Origin: Mariniflexile sp. TRM1-10 | GTDB taxonomy: Bacteria > Bacteroidota > Bacteroidia > Flavobacteriales > Flavobacteriaceae | NCBI RefSeq assembly: GCF_003425985.1 | Contig: NZ_CP022985.1 | Location: 2,145,501 to 2,209,500 of the forward strand | DNA: 64,000 bases | Direction of reading: 5' to 3' | In this document: positions 32,833 to 41,536 of the stretch, piece by piece | How the letters are laid out: every line of letters starts with the position of its first letter | Position numbering within the stretch: the stretch's first letter is position 1 | Translations under genes and position numbers: made by a program | Notes under the pieces: generated by a model | Seen by the model: the letters and a program-made list of their open reading frames with translations, nothing else | What the model was told of the DNA's origin: nothing | The model's database searches: none

Positions 32833-33228
32833 CTAGATGAATATGGGAGGTGGCGTATCGATATCGAAATACGTGTGAAGTAGATTTTGTGAATATGGGC
32901 TAAACCCAATTTGGTATGCTTTATTTACAAAATTTAGATGTTCTGAGGAATTAATTTTATAAAGACAAAATGCATCTAACGAGAAACGTTTTGTCTCTTG
33001 CACAGGTATCGTTGTATTTGATTCCGGTGCACTTTCCTTTAATTCCTTCATTAAATGACATTTACCGTTACACCCTTGTTGGTTGTCTTTTTGAATACAC
33101 AAGGTTTTTGCAATGAAGTCCTGATTAATAACGAAATCGCCAATAATAGCCAGTGTGTTTACATTATGTGCAAATAATATAAACACTAAAACAAATGCTG
33201 TTATTTTATTAGCGATTGTTGAAATCAT
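32833..33228 (-). CDS. small exported or membrane-anchored Cys protein of the nos cluster
   Basis: 131 residues. The N-terminal hydrophobic segment (8-28) is a signal peptide or anchor, followed by TLCIQKDNQQGCNGKCHLMK, where four Cys and one His-Met suggest metal binding. The C-terminus is Ser/Pro-rich and ends PPPIFI. Similar small proteins accompany copper uptake genes in Bacteroidota as I recall, but the family is unnamed. A TAAATTTG box lies four bases before the ATG, so it may be transcribed separately from nosY. Confidence 0.65.
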   Translation of the reverse strand: MISTIANKITAFVLVFILFAHNVNTLAIIGDFVINQDFIAKTLCIQKDNQQGCNGKCHLMKELKESAPESNTTIPVQETKRFSLDAFCLYKINSSEHLNFVNKAYQIGFSPYSQNLLHTYFDIDTPPPIFI

Positions 33229-33232
33229 GGGT

Positions 33233-33240
33233 CAAATTTA
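33233..33240 (-). promoter_or_regulatory. -7 box before the small Cys protein gene
   Basis: Minus-strand TAAATTTG, four bases before the ATG at 33228. It suggests a separate leaderless promoter inside the nos cluster. Confidence 0.45.
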
Positions 33241-33278
33241 CTGAACTCTTTTAAACTTAATATGATATTTTGAAATAA

Positions 33279-34061
33279 TTAAAAATCCTTCTTTTTTGCC
33301 TTAAAAATGATGCTTAAAACGGGTAAAATCACCCAAAGGGATAGGGCTGTAAATGAAACAATTAACCCGAAACTAGTTCCGAAAAATTGTTTAAAAATAG
33401 CGCCTGTATATCCCAATAATGCCGAGATATCAAGTTTTAAAAGAATGAGTGTTCTCGATAAATCTATTGGATTTAGCATCGTTCCTATTAATGACATTTT
33501 ATCTAATGGATACGCTTCAAATAATATTAATGACATTAAAAAGATGCCATCGTAAATAATGCCCAAAAACAACCATAGCAGAATGGCATATCCAAAGCCT
33601 TTAATTTTGTTTTCATTAGATAAGGCAATATTAAACGCCAATGCTGTAAATATTAAGGTTAAAAAAGTGCCAGTGATAAGCAATAATGAAAAATCCCAAA
33701 TGGCATGGCTTTTAAATAATCCGTAAAAAATAAATGGCAATCCTAAGCCTAAAATTAAACTCATAGACAAAGACAAGGCAACACCTAGATATTGACCTAA
33801 AAATATGGAAGAGCGTTTTATGGGTTGTGCTAAAAGAAGCTCGGTAAATTCTTTGGAATTGTAATAATACATAACACCAAAAATGGTTCCGATTAGTGGT
33901 ACTAATATGATGATCACATTCATTAAAGTAATGACCGCTTTAGATAAATCATTGTTTAAAAAAAGGAGGACAATCCCAAGCATTAAATAAAAAGCGAAAT
34001 ACACATAACTCCAGCGGCTTCGCATTAAATCGTAAAAACTATATTTTAATATTTTAAGCAT
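33279..34061 (-). CDS. nosY: NosY-type ABC transporter permease
   Basis: 260 residues with six TM segments and almost no loops, as in NosY. With NosF it forms the ABC transporter NosFY that works with periplasmic NosD to build the CuZ [4Cu:2S] centre of N2O reductase. The frame overlaps nosF by 8 bases. The identification rests on gene order nosL-nosD-nosF-nosY as well as topology. Confidence 0.9.
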   Translation of the reverse strand: MLKILKYSFYDLMRSRWSYVYFAFYLMLGIVLLFLNNDLSKAVITLMNVIIILVPLIGTIFGVMYYYNSKEFTELLLAQPIKRSSIFLGQYLGVALSLSMSLILGLGLPFIFYGLFKSHAIWDFSLLLITGTFLTLIFTALAFNIALSNENKIKGFGYAILLWLFLGIIYDGIFLMSLILFEAYPLDKMSLIGTMLNPIDLSRTLILLKLDISALLGYTGAIFKQFFGTSFGLIVSFTALSLWVILPVLSIIFKAKKKDF

Positions 34062-34761
34062 GGTTCTCGGTTAAAATGGATGCAATGGCATGTTCGAAAT
34101 CGGGCTGATTTGTTTTTGTTTTCAATTCTGAAATACGACCTTTAAAGTAAATTTTCCCTTCTAATAGAAATACGACTTCATCGGAAACTTCTTCAACAAA
34201 ACTCATGATGTGCGAGGTTATTAAAATGGTTTTCCCTTTAGCCTTTTCTACTTGAATTAAATCTTTTAGTCTAATAAGTGATATGGGATCGAGTCCAGAT
34301 GTGGGTTCATCCAAAATAATAAGCGGACTATCAAACATAAAGGTTAAAACCAGATTCACTTTTTGCTTGGTTCCGCCAGAAAGTGTTCCTAATTTTTTAT
34401 CTAAAAACGGATTTAGTTTGAATAAATCAATAAGACGTTCGTCGTCACTGGTTTTACCACGCAGATCCTTAATCATTTTAATAAGCTCTTTTACTTTTAA
34501 ATTGCTAGGGAAGTTGGCGATTTGTGGTAAATAATCAATGTTATAGCGGTAATCCGAATTGTTTTTTATGTTTTGACCATAAACCGATATGGTACCTTTG
34601 TTGGGAATTACCATACCTAATATAGATTTTATCAACGTGGTTTTTCCAGAGCCGTTAGGTCCAAGTACTGCAAAAATGCCCCCTTCTTTAATAGATAGAT
34701 CGACGCCACTTAGCACGGGGTTTTTTCCAAACTTTTTATGTAAATTTTGAATACTTACCAT
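34054..34761 (-). CDS. nosF: NosF ABC transporter ATPase
   Basis: 235 residues. Walker A GPNGSGKTTLIKS (about 34-46), Q-loop near 80, signature LSGGTKQKVN, Walker B LIILDEPTSGLDP and switch His in ILITSHIMSF are all present. It energises NosY for maturation of the NosZ copper cluster. It overlaps nosD by 7 bases and nosY by 8, indicating tight coupling. Confidence 0.93.
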   Translation of the reverse strand: MVSIQNLHKKFGKNPVLSGVDLSIKEGGIFAVLGPNGSGKTTLIKSILGMVIPNKGTISVYGQNIKNNSDYRYNIDYLPQIANFPSNLKVKELIKMIKDLRGKTSDDERLIDLFKLNPFLDKKLGTLSGGTKQKVNLVLTFMFDSPLIILDEPTSGLDPISLIRLKDLIQVEKAKGKTILITSHIMSFVEEVSDEVVFLLEGKIYFKGRISELKTKTNQPDFEHAIASILTENHA

Positions 34762-35990
34762 GAGATTTTTTTTGTTACAGGATTGTTGTCTAATAGATTA
34801 TCGGGTGTAAATACGGGTGATACTTTTTCGGAAAAATCTATAATATCAATAAACAAACTTCGCAATAGAATGATGGTTTCCGGTGTGCGGTTTACAATGT
34901 ATGAAAACAGCTTGACCGGCCTGTAAGGTACATCGCCAATGCCATCTTTATTCAAATCGTAACCTGTGTAGTTACTCCAATAATTTTTGTCAAAAACATT
35001 GTCGTTTATATTGCTGTTGTATGAAACATCGAAAGAATTGTACAGAAAATTATTTTCAAGAAAACTGTTGGTATAACAGGCACCACGAACCTTAATTGCC
35101 CATCCGTTATTGATGAAATCGTTGTTTTTATAAACAATTCTGTTCGAGCCTTCTATATTGATGCCTACGGTGTTTTCTTCAAAGGTATTCCCAATAATTT
35201 CAGCATCATTTATTTCTTTTAAAAGTATGCCGTATGATGCAGTACCCCAATTTTCTTTAAACGTATTGTTGAACATTTTTATCTTTTTTGAAAACATAAC
35301 CGCCACACCAGCACCATTGCTTTGGAACGTATTGCCTTGATAGGTGTCGTTATTGCTGAACATGAAATGCAACCCATAACGTAAGTTCTGTACGCTTACA
35401 TTATTCTTGATGAGGCAATCGTCTGAAAACTCTAAATAAATCCCATCGCGAACATGTTCGATATAATTATGTTCAATTTCTATATGATTACTGTACCATA
35501 ATTGGATGCCATTTCCGGAATTGTATTCCTGTACCGCATCGCCAATTATTTTGTTGTGATAAATTTTTCCGTAGCTCGATTTTTCTATATAAATACCAAA
35601 AAACAACTTTTCCAAGACGAGGTTTTTGATAACAAAATGTTTGCTTCGCTTAACACGAATTGCGGCATAATCCTCGGTATAACTAGTGCCAACATTTATA
35701 ATGAACAAGCCATCAATCGTTACATGGTCTGAAATAATGGTGAAAATTTCACCTTTTTTTTCGCCATCTATAATGGGGTGATTTTCGCCAATAATTGTGA
35801 GAGGTTTATTTACTAAAATTTTATGCGCTTTATAAGTCCCTTTTTTTACTATAATTGTATCATAATCCTTGGCTTGAGCTATGGCTTTTTTTAATGAAGT
35901 AATAGCACAAGAGTGGCATACTTCAATTTTTTGAGCATAACTGGAGTAAGCCATTAAAATGACCAGTAAAAAAATGACTGTTTTGTACAT
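34755..35990 (-). CDS. nosD: NosD periplasmic copper-cluster maturation protein
   Basis: 411 residues with a Sec signal peptide (to about SYAQ, residue 20). The body is a right-handed beta-helix of about ten pectate-lyase-like turns, with repeated Asn/Gly ladder motifs (NKIIGDAVQEYNSGNGIQLW, SDDCLIKNN, NRIVYKNNDF). NosD works with NosFY in the periplasm to assemble CuZ in NosZ. The gene starts five bases after nosL ends. Confidence 0.94.
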   Translation of the reverse strand: MYKTVIFLLVILMAYSSYAQKIEVCHSCAITSLKKAIAQAKDYDTIIVKKGTYKAHKILVNKPLTIIGENHPIIDGEKKGEIFTIISDHVTIDGLFIINVGTSYTEDYAAIRVKRSKHFVIKNLVLEKLFFGIYIEKSSYGKIYHNKIIGDAVQEYNSGNGIQLWYSNHIEIEHNYIEHVRDGIYLEFSDDCLIKNNVSVQNLRYGLHFMFSNNDTYQGNTFQSNGAGVAVMFSKKIKMFNNTFKENWGTASYGILLKEINDAEIIGNTFEENTVGINIEGSNRIVYKNNDFINNGWAIKVRGACYTNSFLENNFLYNSFDVSYNSNINDNVFDKNYWSNYTGYDLNKDGIGDVPYRPVKLFSYIVNRTPETIILLRSLFIDIIDFSEKVSPVFTPDNLLDNNPVTKKISW

Positions 35991-35994
35991 GATA

Positions 35995-36432
35995 CTAGTT
36001 TTTTAAATGTTCTAGTAGTTGGTTCCAGGAATACAGCATCCCGCCTTTTTCCGATTGGAATTTTTGTGCTTCTCCTTCAGTTTTAAAGGCCGATAAAAAC
36101 GCTCCCATAGGACTCGGAATATTTTTACTTATTAAAAAAGTAGCTTTGGTTGCGTCTATAAGAGCTTCAGGTTCTGTGTAGTTATTTGAAAGGTATAGTT
36201 CAATTTCGGCATTGTCGAATTCATTCATAAAATGAATCATACATTCGGTTGAATCAAATTTATATAGTTTGCCTTTTTTAGTAACAATTTCGGCTGCGTG
36301 AACTTTGTCTACAATGGTCATTTTACAAAAATGACAACCATCGCTACCATAGTTTATGGCTTTTGGAGATACATTACAGCCATAAAATAACAGCAATAAT
36401 GAGCCTATTAATAATTGTTTTAGTGTTTGCAT
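35995..36432 (-). CDS. nosL: NosL copper-binding lipoprotein
   Basis: 145 residues, lipobox FYGC (Cys19). The Cu(I)-binding motif GCHFCKMTI (Cys33, Cys36, Met38) is typical of NosL, which delivers copper to NosZ/NosD. A second candidate metal residue set is ECMIHFM. It is followed immediately by nosD. Confidence 0.94.
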   Translation of the reverse strand: MQTLKQLLIGSLLLLFYGCNVSPKAINYGSDGCHFCKMTIVDKVHAAEIVTKKGKLYKFDSTECMIHFMNEFDNAEIELYLSNNYTEPEALIDATKATFLISKNIPSPMGAFLSAFKTEGEAQKFQSEKGGMLYSWNQLLEHLKN

Positions 36433-36500
36433 GTCATAGTGTTTTAGTGTTTTTTGAGATTTTTTTCTACATAGCTTTTGTTTTTTTAATCGAAAAGAAT

Positions 36501-36523
36501 TCCTCGACGCTCTGCCTCGAGGA
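36501..36523. other. hairpin between the 197-aa membrane gene and nosL
   Basis: TCCTCGA and TCGAGGA pair around CGCTCTGCC. No long U-tract follows on the minus strand, so partial termination or RNA processing are both possible. Confidence 0.4.
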
Positions 36524-36532
36524 TAGTTCGTT

Positions 36533-37126
36533 TCAAGAAATTATTTTATTGGTTTTTTTCCCAACCAGATAAGCAATAAATGAGGCTGCAATACCTAACC
36601 CTAAAAACAAAGAGCCTAATCTTGGGTACGAATGTGCCGTAAAATTTAAGATGTGTTTAGTGCCAAATAAAGGCGGTTGAAAGCCCATTACCGAACCATC
36701 CGGATTGGTGAATTTCATAATCGCTTTGGGGTCTAAATCATGACCATAATCGTGCTCCCATAAATAAAAATCGTATAGTCCAGCTGTACTTAAAACGATC
36801 ATCAATATGAACCAGGACAAGAACCATTTGTAGTTGCCTTTAAATGCAATTATAAGTCCCAATATAGTCGTTATCAATATGCCCGCAGGGAAAATTTTGA
36901 ATTCAGGAATGGCATCCGGAATATATTTCATTCCCACATAGTGATTCATTAAATTGATGTTTTTAATATCAAAAGGGTTCACATCTGAAAAATCATTAAT
37001 ATGAATGTACATTCCCAAAGGAGTTGGATATTGAGGCGCTTCTAAAGTAATTTTCCAAAGTGGAAAAAGAAACAATCCTAAAGGCAATAAAGCCGCAATA
37101 AGCATTATGATGTTTGACTTTTTCAT
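36533..37126 (-). CDS. nos-cluster membrane protein
   Basis: 197 residues with about four TM segments (6-26, 80-98, 104-120, 170-188). Between the first two lies a conserved-looking extracytoplasmic loop (LGMYIHINDF, then NLMNHYVGMKYIPDAIPEFK). Another loop contains YLWEHDYGHDLDPKA with several His and Asp. I know similar proteins from clade II nos operons of Bacteroidota, with no assigned function. A role in electron transfer or copper handling is plausible. Confidence 0.7.
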   Translation of the reverse strand: MKKSNIIMLIAALLPLGLFLFPLWKITLEAPQYPTPLGMYIHINDFSDVNPFDIKNINLMNHYVGMKYIPDAIPEFKIFPAGILITTILGLIIAFKGNYKWFLSWFILMIVLSTAGLYDFYLWEHDYGHDLDPKAIMKFTNPDGSVMGFQPPLFGTKHILNFTAHSYPRLGSLFLGLGIAASFIAYLVGKKTNKIIS

Positions 37127-37423
37127 CTGTTTGTATTTAATTGTTTTAACTCGTTGGGTATAATTGCTTTATCAATACTAATTTTTATATAAATTGTCAC
37201 ATTGAGCTTGTCGAAATGTATCTTCTAGTGTCTTCGACAGGCTCAGACTGACACTTGAGTGCTAAATTGACTTATAAATTATAATCAAAATTCGTTATAA
37301 ATTAAATTTTCTTAATTTCACCCAACGGATTTGTTTTAATGTTTTAAAAGAAAGGCGAGAGCGACAATTCAACTCTCGCCTTATATGGGAAATAAACACT
37401 AAATAAAATTCCCCAATACTATA
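37127..37423. other. nosZ-downstream gap with REP-like hairpins
   Basis: 37195-37255 holds opposed copies of TGAGCTTGTCGAA and TTCGACAGGCTCA framed by TGTCACA/TGACACT, a relative of the inner part of the 19463-19621 element. A second hairpin, AAGGCGAGAG...CTCTCGCCTT (37351-37381), is a candidate terminator just after nosZ. No coding potential. Confidence 0.6.
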
Positions 37424-39382
37424 TTAGTCTCCTAAAGACCAAGATAAAGGTATACTAGATGATGCAGGAGATACGCGAACATACCCTTGCATTTCTTGAT
37501 GTAACGCAGAACAGAAATCTGTACAATAAAATGGCCATACACCCACTTGTTTTGGTTCCCAAACAAACGTTTCGGTTTGCCCTGGCATTATTAGTAATTC
37601 AGACGTATTGGCTCCTATTATGGCGATACCATGAGGAACATCATAATCTTGTTCTAAATTGGTGACATGAAAATATACTTTATCGCCTACTTTAATACCT
37701 TCAATATTATCAGGTGAAAAATGACTGCGTATCATGGTCATTTGTACATGAACTTCTTTACCATTTCTGGTCACTTTAGTGTCGGCATCACTTTTAGCAG
37801 CATAGGGATGTTTGTTTTCTGCCAGTTTATAGAGTTTTTTAGAATTGGCTTTAATTAACGATGCAGGGCAACCAGCGGCATAATGCGGTTCGCCAATAGT
37901 TGGGAAATCTAAAAGCAGTTCCATTTTATCGCCAGAGATATCATACAGCTGCGCCGATTGTGTTACTTCAGGACCCGTTGGTAAATAACGGTCTTTAGTA
38001 ATTTTATTCATGGCAAGCACATATTTGCCAAAAGGTTTTGCTGAATTTCCTCCAGGAATCATTAAATGCCCTACGGAATAGTATGTTGGTTTTCTATCAA
38101 TAACTTCCCAAGTGCCTAATTTCCATTTTACAACTTCCGAAGAAATAAAGAAAGTGGTATAGGCATTGCCTTTGCCATCAAATTCGGTATGTAATGGTCC
38201 TAATCCGGATTGTTTTACGGTACCTGCAAGTACATCTTCAAATCTTAAAATTGGAATGCCGTAAGCTTCGCCATCATGTTTTTTGTTGGCAATAGCATCA
38301 AGCATTTTGGTAAATGAATGTACTGTGAGGTCCGCTGAAAGTTTTCCGTTGCCAACAATATATTCTCCACTTGGATCTACATCACAACCATGAGGTGATT
38401 TTGGTGTTGGTAAAAAGTATATGGCACCAGGAACATCTAATGGGTTAACTGTTAAAACCTCTTTGATCATAGTAGATGTTGCAGAATGTGTTTCTTCACT
38501 ATATAAATTATGTGCATAATTAGTGGGCATTTTGGTGCCACCTCCATTATTTACATATTCTTCAATTTTTTTCCAGTTAATGGCTGCAATAAAATCTTTA
38601 TCATTTTGTGAGGCATTAACTTCTAAAAGCGAACTAGCTTCCTCGGTATTATAAGTAGTAAAGAAGAACCATCCATGAGACTTTCCACGTCCTGGGTGTG
38701 ATAGGTCATAATTAAATCCGGGCATTAATATTTGAAATTTTATAGACATTTCACCATTGTCTGGATTTACTTTAAGGAATGACAAGGCGCCTTTAAAGTT
38801 TCCTTTATAGTCTTTTATAGGCATGTCTTTTTGGGGAATAGGTACAGAAAAACGAGTTCCTGCCACCACATATTCCGTGTTTTCGGTTACAAACGAAGAA
38901 CTGTGATTTCCTGCACTGTTTGGAATTTCAATGATCTCTGTAGTTTCAAATGTTGTTAAATCTATTTTTGCAATACGAGGTGTATTGTTTGCATTAATAT
39001 ATACATACCTGCCATCTAATTCCCCTTTAGTTTGGGAAATGTCTGGATGGTGTGAATCATCCCAAGGAATAAATCCATGAGATGTATTTAACATAGGTTT
39101 GGTTTCTTCATTATAGCCATAAGCTTTTTCTGCATCTTGGGAGAAAACGGGAATAACTTTAAAAAGGCGTCCCGATGGCAAACCATAAACAGATAATTGT
39201 CCGCTAAAACCACCAGAAATAAAAGCATAAAATTCATCATGCTCCCCAGGGGCAACATATACTTTTTCGGCAGCATTTGAGCTTAATGCGCCGTTAGATT
39301 TTGAAGATTCTCCATTATTGCAACTTGTAAAAGTGAAGGCAATAATTAAAAACCCAATGGAAATATTTAATATTTTTTTCAT
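37424..39382 (-). CDS. nosZ: nitrous-oxide reductase, clade II
   Basis: 652 residues; reduces N2O to N2 in the periplasm. The signal is Sec/lipoprotein type (lipobox FTSC, Cys20) rather than twin-arginine, as expected for clade II NosZ. The beta-propeller domain carries CuZ histidine motifs (DDSHHPDI, GNHSSSFV, ETHSATSTM, SPHGCDVDP, GPLHTEFDG, GEPHYAAGC). The C-terminal cupredoxin holds the CuA site (YCTDFCSALHQEMQG). It follows cytochrome c and fasciclin genes. The only regulatory site seen upstream of these is the FNR-like box at 40667. Confidence 0.97.
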   Translation of the reverse strand: MKKILNISIGFLIIAFTFTSCNNGESSKSNGALSSNAAEKVYVAPGEHDEFYAFISGGFSGQLSVYGLPSGRLFKVIPVFSQDAEKAYGYNEETKPMLNTSHGFIPWDDSHHPDISQTKGELDGRYVYINANNTPRIAKIDLTTFETTEIIEIPNSAGNHSSSFVTENTEYVVAGTRFSVPIPQKDMPIKDYKGNFKGALSFLKVNPDNGEMSIKFQILMPGFNYDLSHPGRGKSHGWFFFTTYNTEEASSLLEVNASQNDKDFIAAINWKKIEEYVNNGGGTKMPTNYAHNLYSEETHSATSTMIKEVLTVNPLDVPGAIYFLPTPKSPHGCDVDPSGEYIVGNGKLSADLTVHSFTKMLDAIANKKHDGEAYGIPILRFEDVLAGTVKQSGLGPLHTEFDGKGNAYTTFFISSEVVKWKLGTWEVIDRKPTYYSVGHLMIPGGNSAKPFGKYVLAMNKITKDRYLPTGPEVTQSAQLYDISGDKMELLLDFPTIGEPHYAAGCPASLIKANSKKLYKLAENKHPYAAKSDADTKVTRNGKEVHVQMTMIRSHFSPDNIEGIKVGDKVYFHVTNLEQDYDVPHGIAIIGANTSELLIMPGQTETFVWEPKQVGVWPFYCTDFCSALHQEMQGYVRVSPASSSIPLSWSLGD

Positions 39383-39536
39383 ATGTAGATAATTATTTAT
39401 TTTTTAAAGGTCATATGGTATCGCTTTAATCTTCATTGGTGTTTATCTCACAAATTTTATTTTCATTGGTGTTCGATGATTATCAATTGTGTTTCCAAAT
39501 CATGGCGATTTCATAATGTTTTTTTGTTTAAAATGT

Positions 39537-40109
39537 TTAGTTTTCTGGTAAAATGACTTTGTCAACTACATGTACAATACCATTACCGGCAGATACACTA
39601 GCAATTATTTTGGCACCTCCAACAAATACATCGTCGCCAATAACTTCCACTTCTATGTTTTGATTATTGGCCTGACCTAATTTTTTGAATTTTTTAAGAA
39701 AGTCTTTTGAGTAGTTGCCCGGAGTCACATGGTTCAATAAAATATTGGCCAAAGTAGCTTTGTTCTCTGGTTTTAATAAATCTTCAACCGTTCCTGTGGG
39801 TAACGCAGCAAAAGCTTCGTTCGTAGGCGCAAAAACCATTAACGGACCTGCATTTACCAAGGCATTCTCCAATTCGGCAGCTTGAACAGCAGCCACAAGT
39901 GTTGTGTGGTCTTTGGAGCCAATGGCTATTTGCAATACGTTAGGTGTGGAACCATCATCTGCTATAAAGGCTTGTCCTTGTTTTTCAACAGTTGATGTTG
40001 TAGCGGTGTTGTTTGTGGATGTTTCTACGGAAGTTTCTTTATTATTTTTACAATTAAAAAAGAAGACAACAAGTAAAACAGTAAATAAAATGCTTAAGTT
40101 GGTTTTCAT
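39537..40109 (-). CDS. fasciclin (FAS1) domain lipoprotein in the nos operon
   Basis: 190 residues, lipobox FFNC (Cys20). One FAS1 domain at about 58-188 with both hallmark motifs (ENALVNAGPLMVFAPTNEAF and NGIVHVVDKVILP). FAS1 domains mediate adhesion or protein contacts in the envelope. Its place between the cytochrome c gene and nosZ suggests a scaffold or a role in stability of NosZ, but this is inference. The start is seven bases after the cytochrome c stop. Confidence 0.88.
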   Translation of the reverse strand: MKTNLSILFTVLLVVFFFNCKNNKETSVETSTNNTATTSTVEKQGQAFIADDGSTPNVLQIAIGSKDHTTLVAAVQAAELENALVNAGPLMVFAPTNEAFAALPTGTVEDLLKPENKATLANILLNHVTPGNYSKDFLKKFKKLGQANNQNIEVEVIGDDVFVGGAKIIASVSAGNGIVHVVDKVILPEN

Positions 40110-40116
40110 CTGAATT

Positions 40117-40614
40117 TTATTTTAATGTTCTAAAGTATTCAAGTACAGCTCTGGCTTCGGCTTCCGTAAGATTTTGGTTAGCCATAGGAGCGCCATTAAA
40201 TTCGGTTAATAAGTCTTTAGCTAAAGCGTTGTTTTGAATCATTTCTTCTGGGTTTAAAATCATATTCATAACCCATTCAGGAGTTCTGCGTTCTAAAATT
40301 CCAGTTGGGGCAGGTCCAATAAATTTTTTGTCTGCTCTGTGGCATGCTGTACACATTTTTGTATATATATCTTCACCATGAGTCGCCATTGCTTGGTCTA
40401 TTTCGGGCGCTAACTCCAGCGATTTTATAGGGCCAATACCTTTGTCGCTTAAGTCGACTCTTTTTGATGCAGGAACAGATTCTACCACAGGAGCAGTTTG
40501 TTCTGTAGGCTCTGTTTTTTCATAAGAAAAATTCTCTTTTTTCTTTTCTTTTCCACCACAACTTATAAATATGGTTATGGCGAGAAGTATTAATAATTTT
40601 GATGCTTGTCTCAT
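40117..40614 (-). CDS. lipoprotein c-type cytochrome, probable electron donor to NosZ
   Basis: 165 residues, lipobox FISC (Cys19), a Lys/Glu-rich linker, then one class I cytochrome c domain with Cys88-x2-Cys91-His92 (MCTACHRADK) and axial Met in NGAPMANQNL. It is first in the nos operon. A membrane- or outer-leaflet-anchored heme next to a lipoprotein NosZ is a sensible direct donor. It could also feed NirK. Confidence 0.93.
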   Translation of the reverse strand: MRQASKLLILLAITIFISCGGKEKKKENFSYEKTEPTEQTAPVVESVPASKRVDLSDKGIGPIKSLELAPEIDQAMATHGEDIYTKMCTACHRADKKFIGPAPTGILERRTPEWVMNMILNPEEMIQNNALAKDLLTEFNGAPMANQNLTEAEARAVLEYFRTLK

Positions 40615-40637
40615 AATATGAATTAAATTAAGTCAAG

Positions 40638-40645
40638 CAAATTTA
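40638..40645 (-). promoter_or_regulatory. -7 promoter box of the nos operon
   Basis: Minus-strand TAAATTTG matches TAnnTTTG, 23 bases before the cytochrome c ATG. The -33 region lacks TTG, consistent with activator dependence. Confidence 0.55.
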
Positions 40646-40666
40646 GGTACCTTATTAAGGAAATAA

Positions 40667-40682
40667 TATGACAAAAGTCATA
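40667..40682 (-). promoter_or_regulatory. CRP/FNR-like activator box of the nos operon
   Basis: Perfect palindrome TATGAC-AAAA-GTCATA, centre 40674.5, 29.5 bases upstream of the first base of the -7 box. This matches the nirK box (TATGAT-N4-GTCAGA) in sequence and in position. Confidence 0.65.
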
Positions 40683-40703
40683 AAAGGACTTTTTTGTCCT
40701 TTT
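40682..40703. promoter_or_regulatory. second palindrome upstream of the nos operon
   Basis: AAAAGGAC-TTTTTT-GTCCTTTT, perfect 8-bp arms, directly abutting the FNR-like box. It could be a second regulator site, or a terminator for a transcript from the right. Confidence 0.45.
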
Positions 40704-40850
40704 TGTTTGTAACATTATTAAATGATGTGATTTTGTGAATACTTGCGTATACTAATTTGAAGGCATACCAAAAAGGTTATTACAGGAATTAAGAAAAGCT
40801 AATAGATAACCTTAAGTAAGTTTTAAGCTGTTATTTTTAAAGTTGGGTTT

Positions 40851-41381
40851 TTAAAAATAAAACCTAACAAATGGCGCCCAAGCATTGGCATAAATACTTT
40901 TGTCTTTATCGTACAGCATATCGTATCTAATACCAAATGTTACGTTGCCACTTCTGTAACCTATACCTAAGAATAAGGCAGGAGACCAATAAATGTCGTT
41001 TTCTAAATTTAAACGACTCTCGTAGCGTCTGTTAACGTGGAGTTCTTCAAATTCGGCAGATAGTTGAATCTCATTAATAGGGCTAAATAAGCCTATTAAA
41101 CTACCTCCCAAAATGGTAGATTTGTAAAAGTCTTTTTGTGTATTATAAGTTCCATTTAATCCAAACCCTAAAGCTACTTGGTTGTTAAACTCATAAATAG
41201 CACTTGGAGCCAATGTGCCACTAAAAAAGCCATCACCAAAACTCAATCCAATACCGCCGCCAAAGCGTACGGAATCCCAGAAATTATCTTGGCTTTGTTG
41301 GGCGTTTAAAGTACTTACAGAACTAAGAATTATGAAGAAAAACAGCAACGTGATTTTAATGATTAAATAAAATCTATTCAT
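40851..41381 (-). CDS. outer-membrane beta-barrel protein
   Basis: 176 residues with a signal peptide (to about LNAQ, residue 27) and alternating beta strands ending in APFVRFYF, a typical outer-membrane C-terminal aromatic. An eight-stranded small barrel is likely. It lies divergent from odhA. No function is assigned. Confidence 0.75.
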   Translation of the reverse strand: MNRFYLIIKITLLFFFIILSSVSTLNAQQSQDNFWDSVRFGGGIGLSFGDGFFSGTLAPSAIYEFNNQVALGFGLNGTYNTQKDFYKSTILGGSLIGLFSPINEIQLSAEFEELHVNRRYESRLNLENDIYWSPALFLGIGYRSGNVTFGIRYDMLYDKDKSIYANAWAPFVRFYF

Positions 41382-41490
41382 ATAATTGGAAATATTTAAA
41401 AAATTAACATAAAAAAATAATTTATCAATATTACGGTTGTAATTAGCTTATAAATATAGCAAAAGAAACATCTGTTTTTGGTAAAAGTTG

Positions 41491-41498
41491 TACTTTTG
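41491..41498 (+). promoter_or_regulatory. -7 promoter box of odhA
   Basis: TACTTTTG matches TAnnTTTG, 38 bases before the ATG. No good -33 TTG. Confidence 0.45.
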
Positions 41499-41536
41499 CA
41501 GGAAATTTGATTTAAATTAAGTGTATCAATACTATA

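Noticed and set aside
32679..32909. Minus-strand frame with a CVVCH heme-type motif beside the nos cluster
   Set aside because: It overlaps the better-supported 131-residue gene in another frame, has no start after it, and no axial ligand region or signal peptide.
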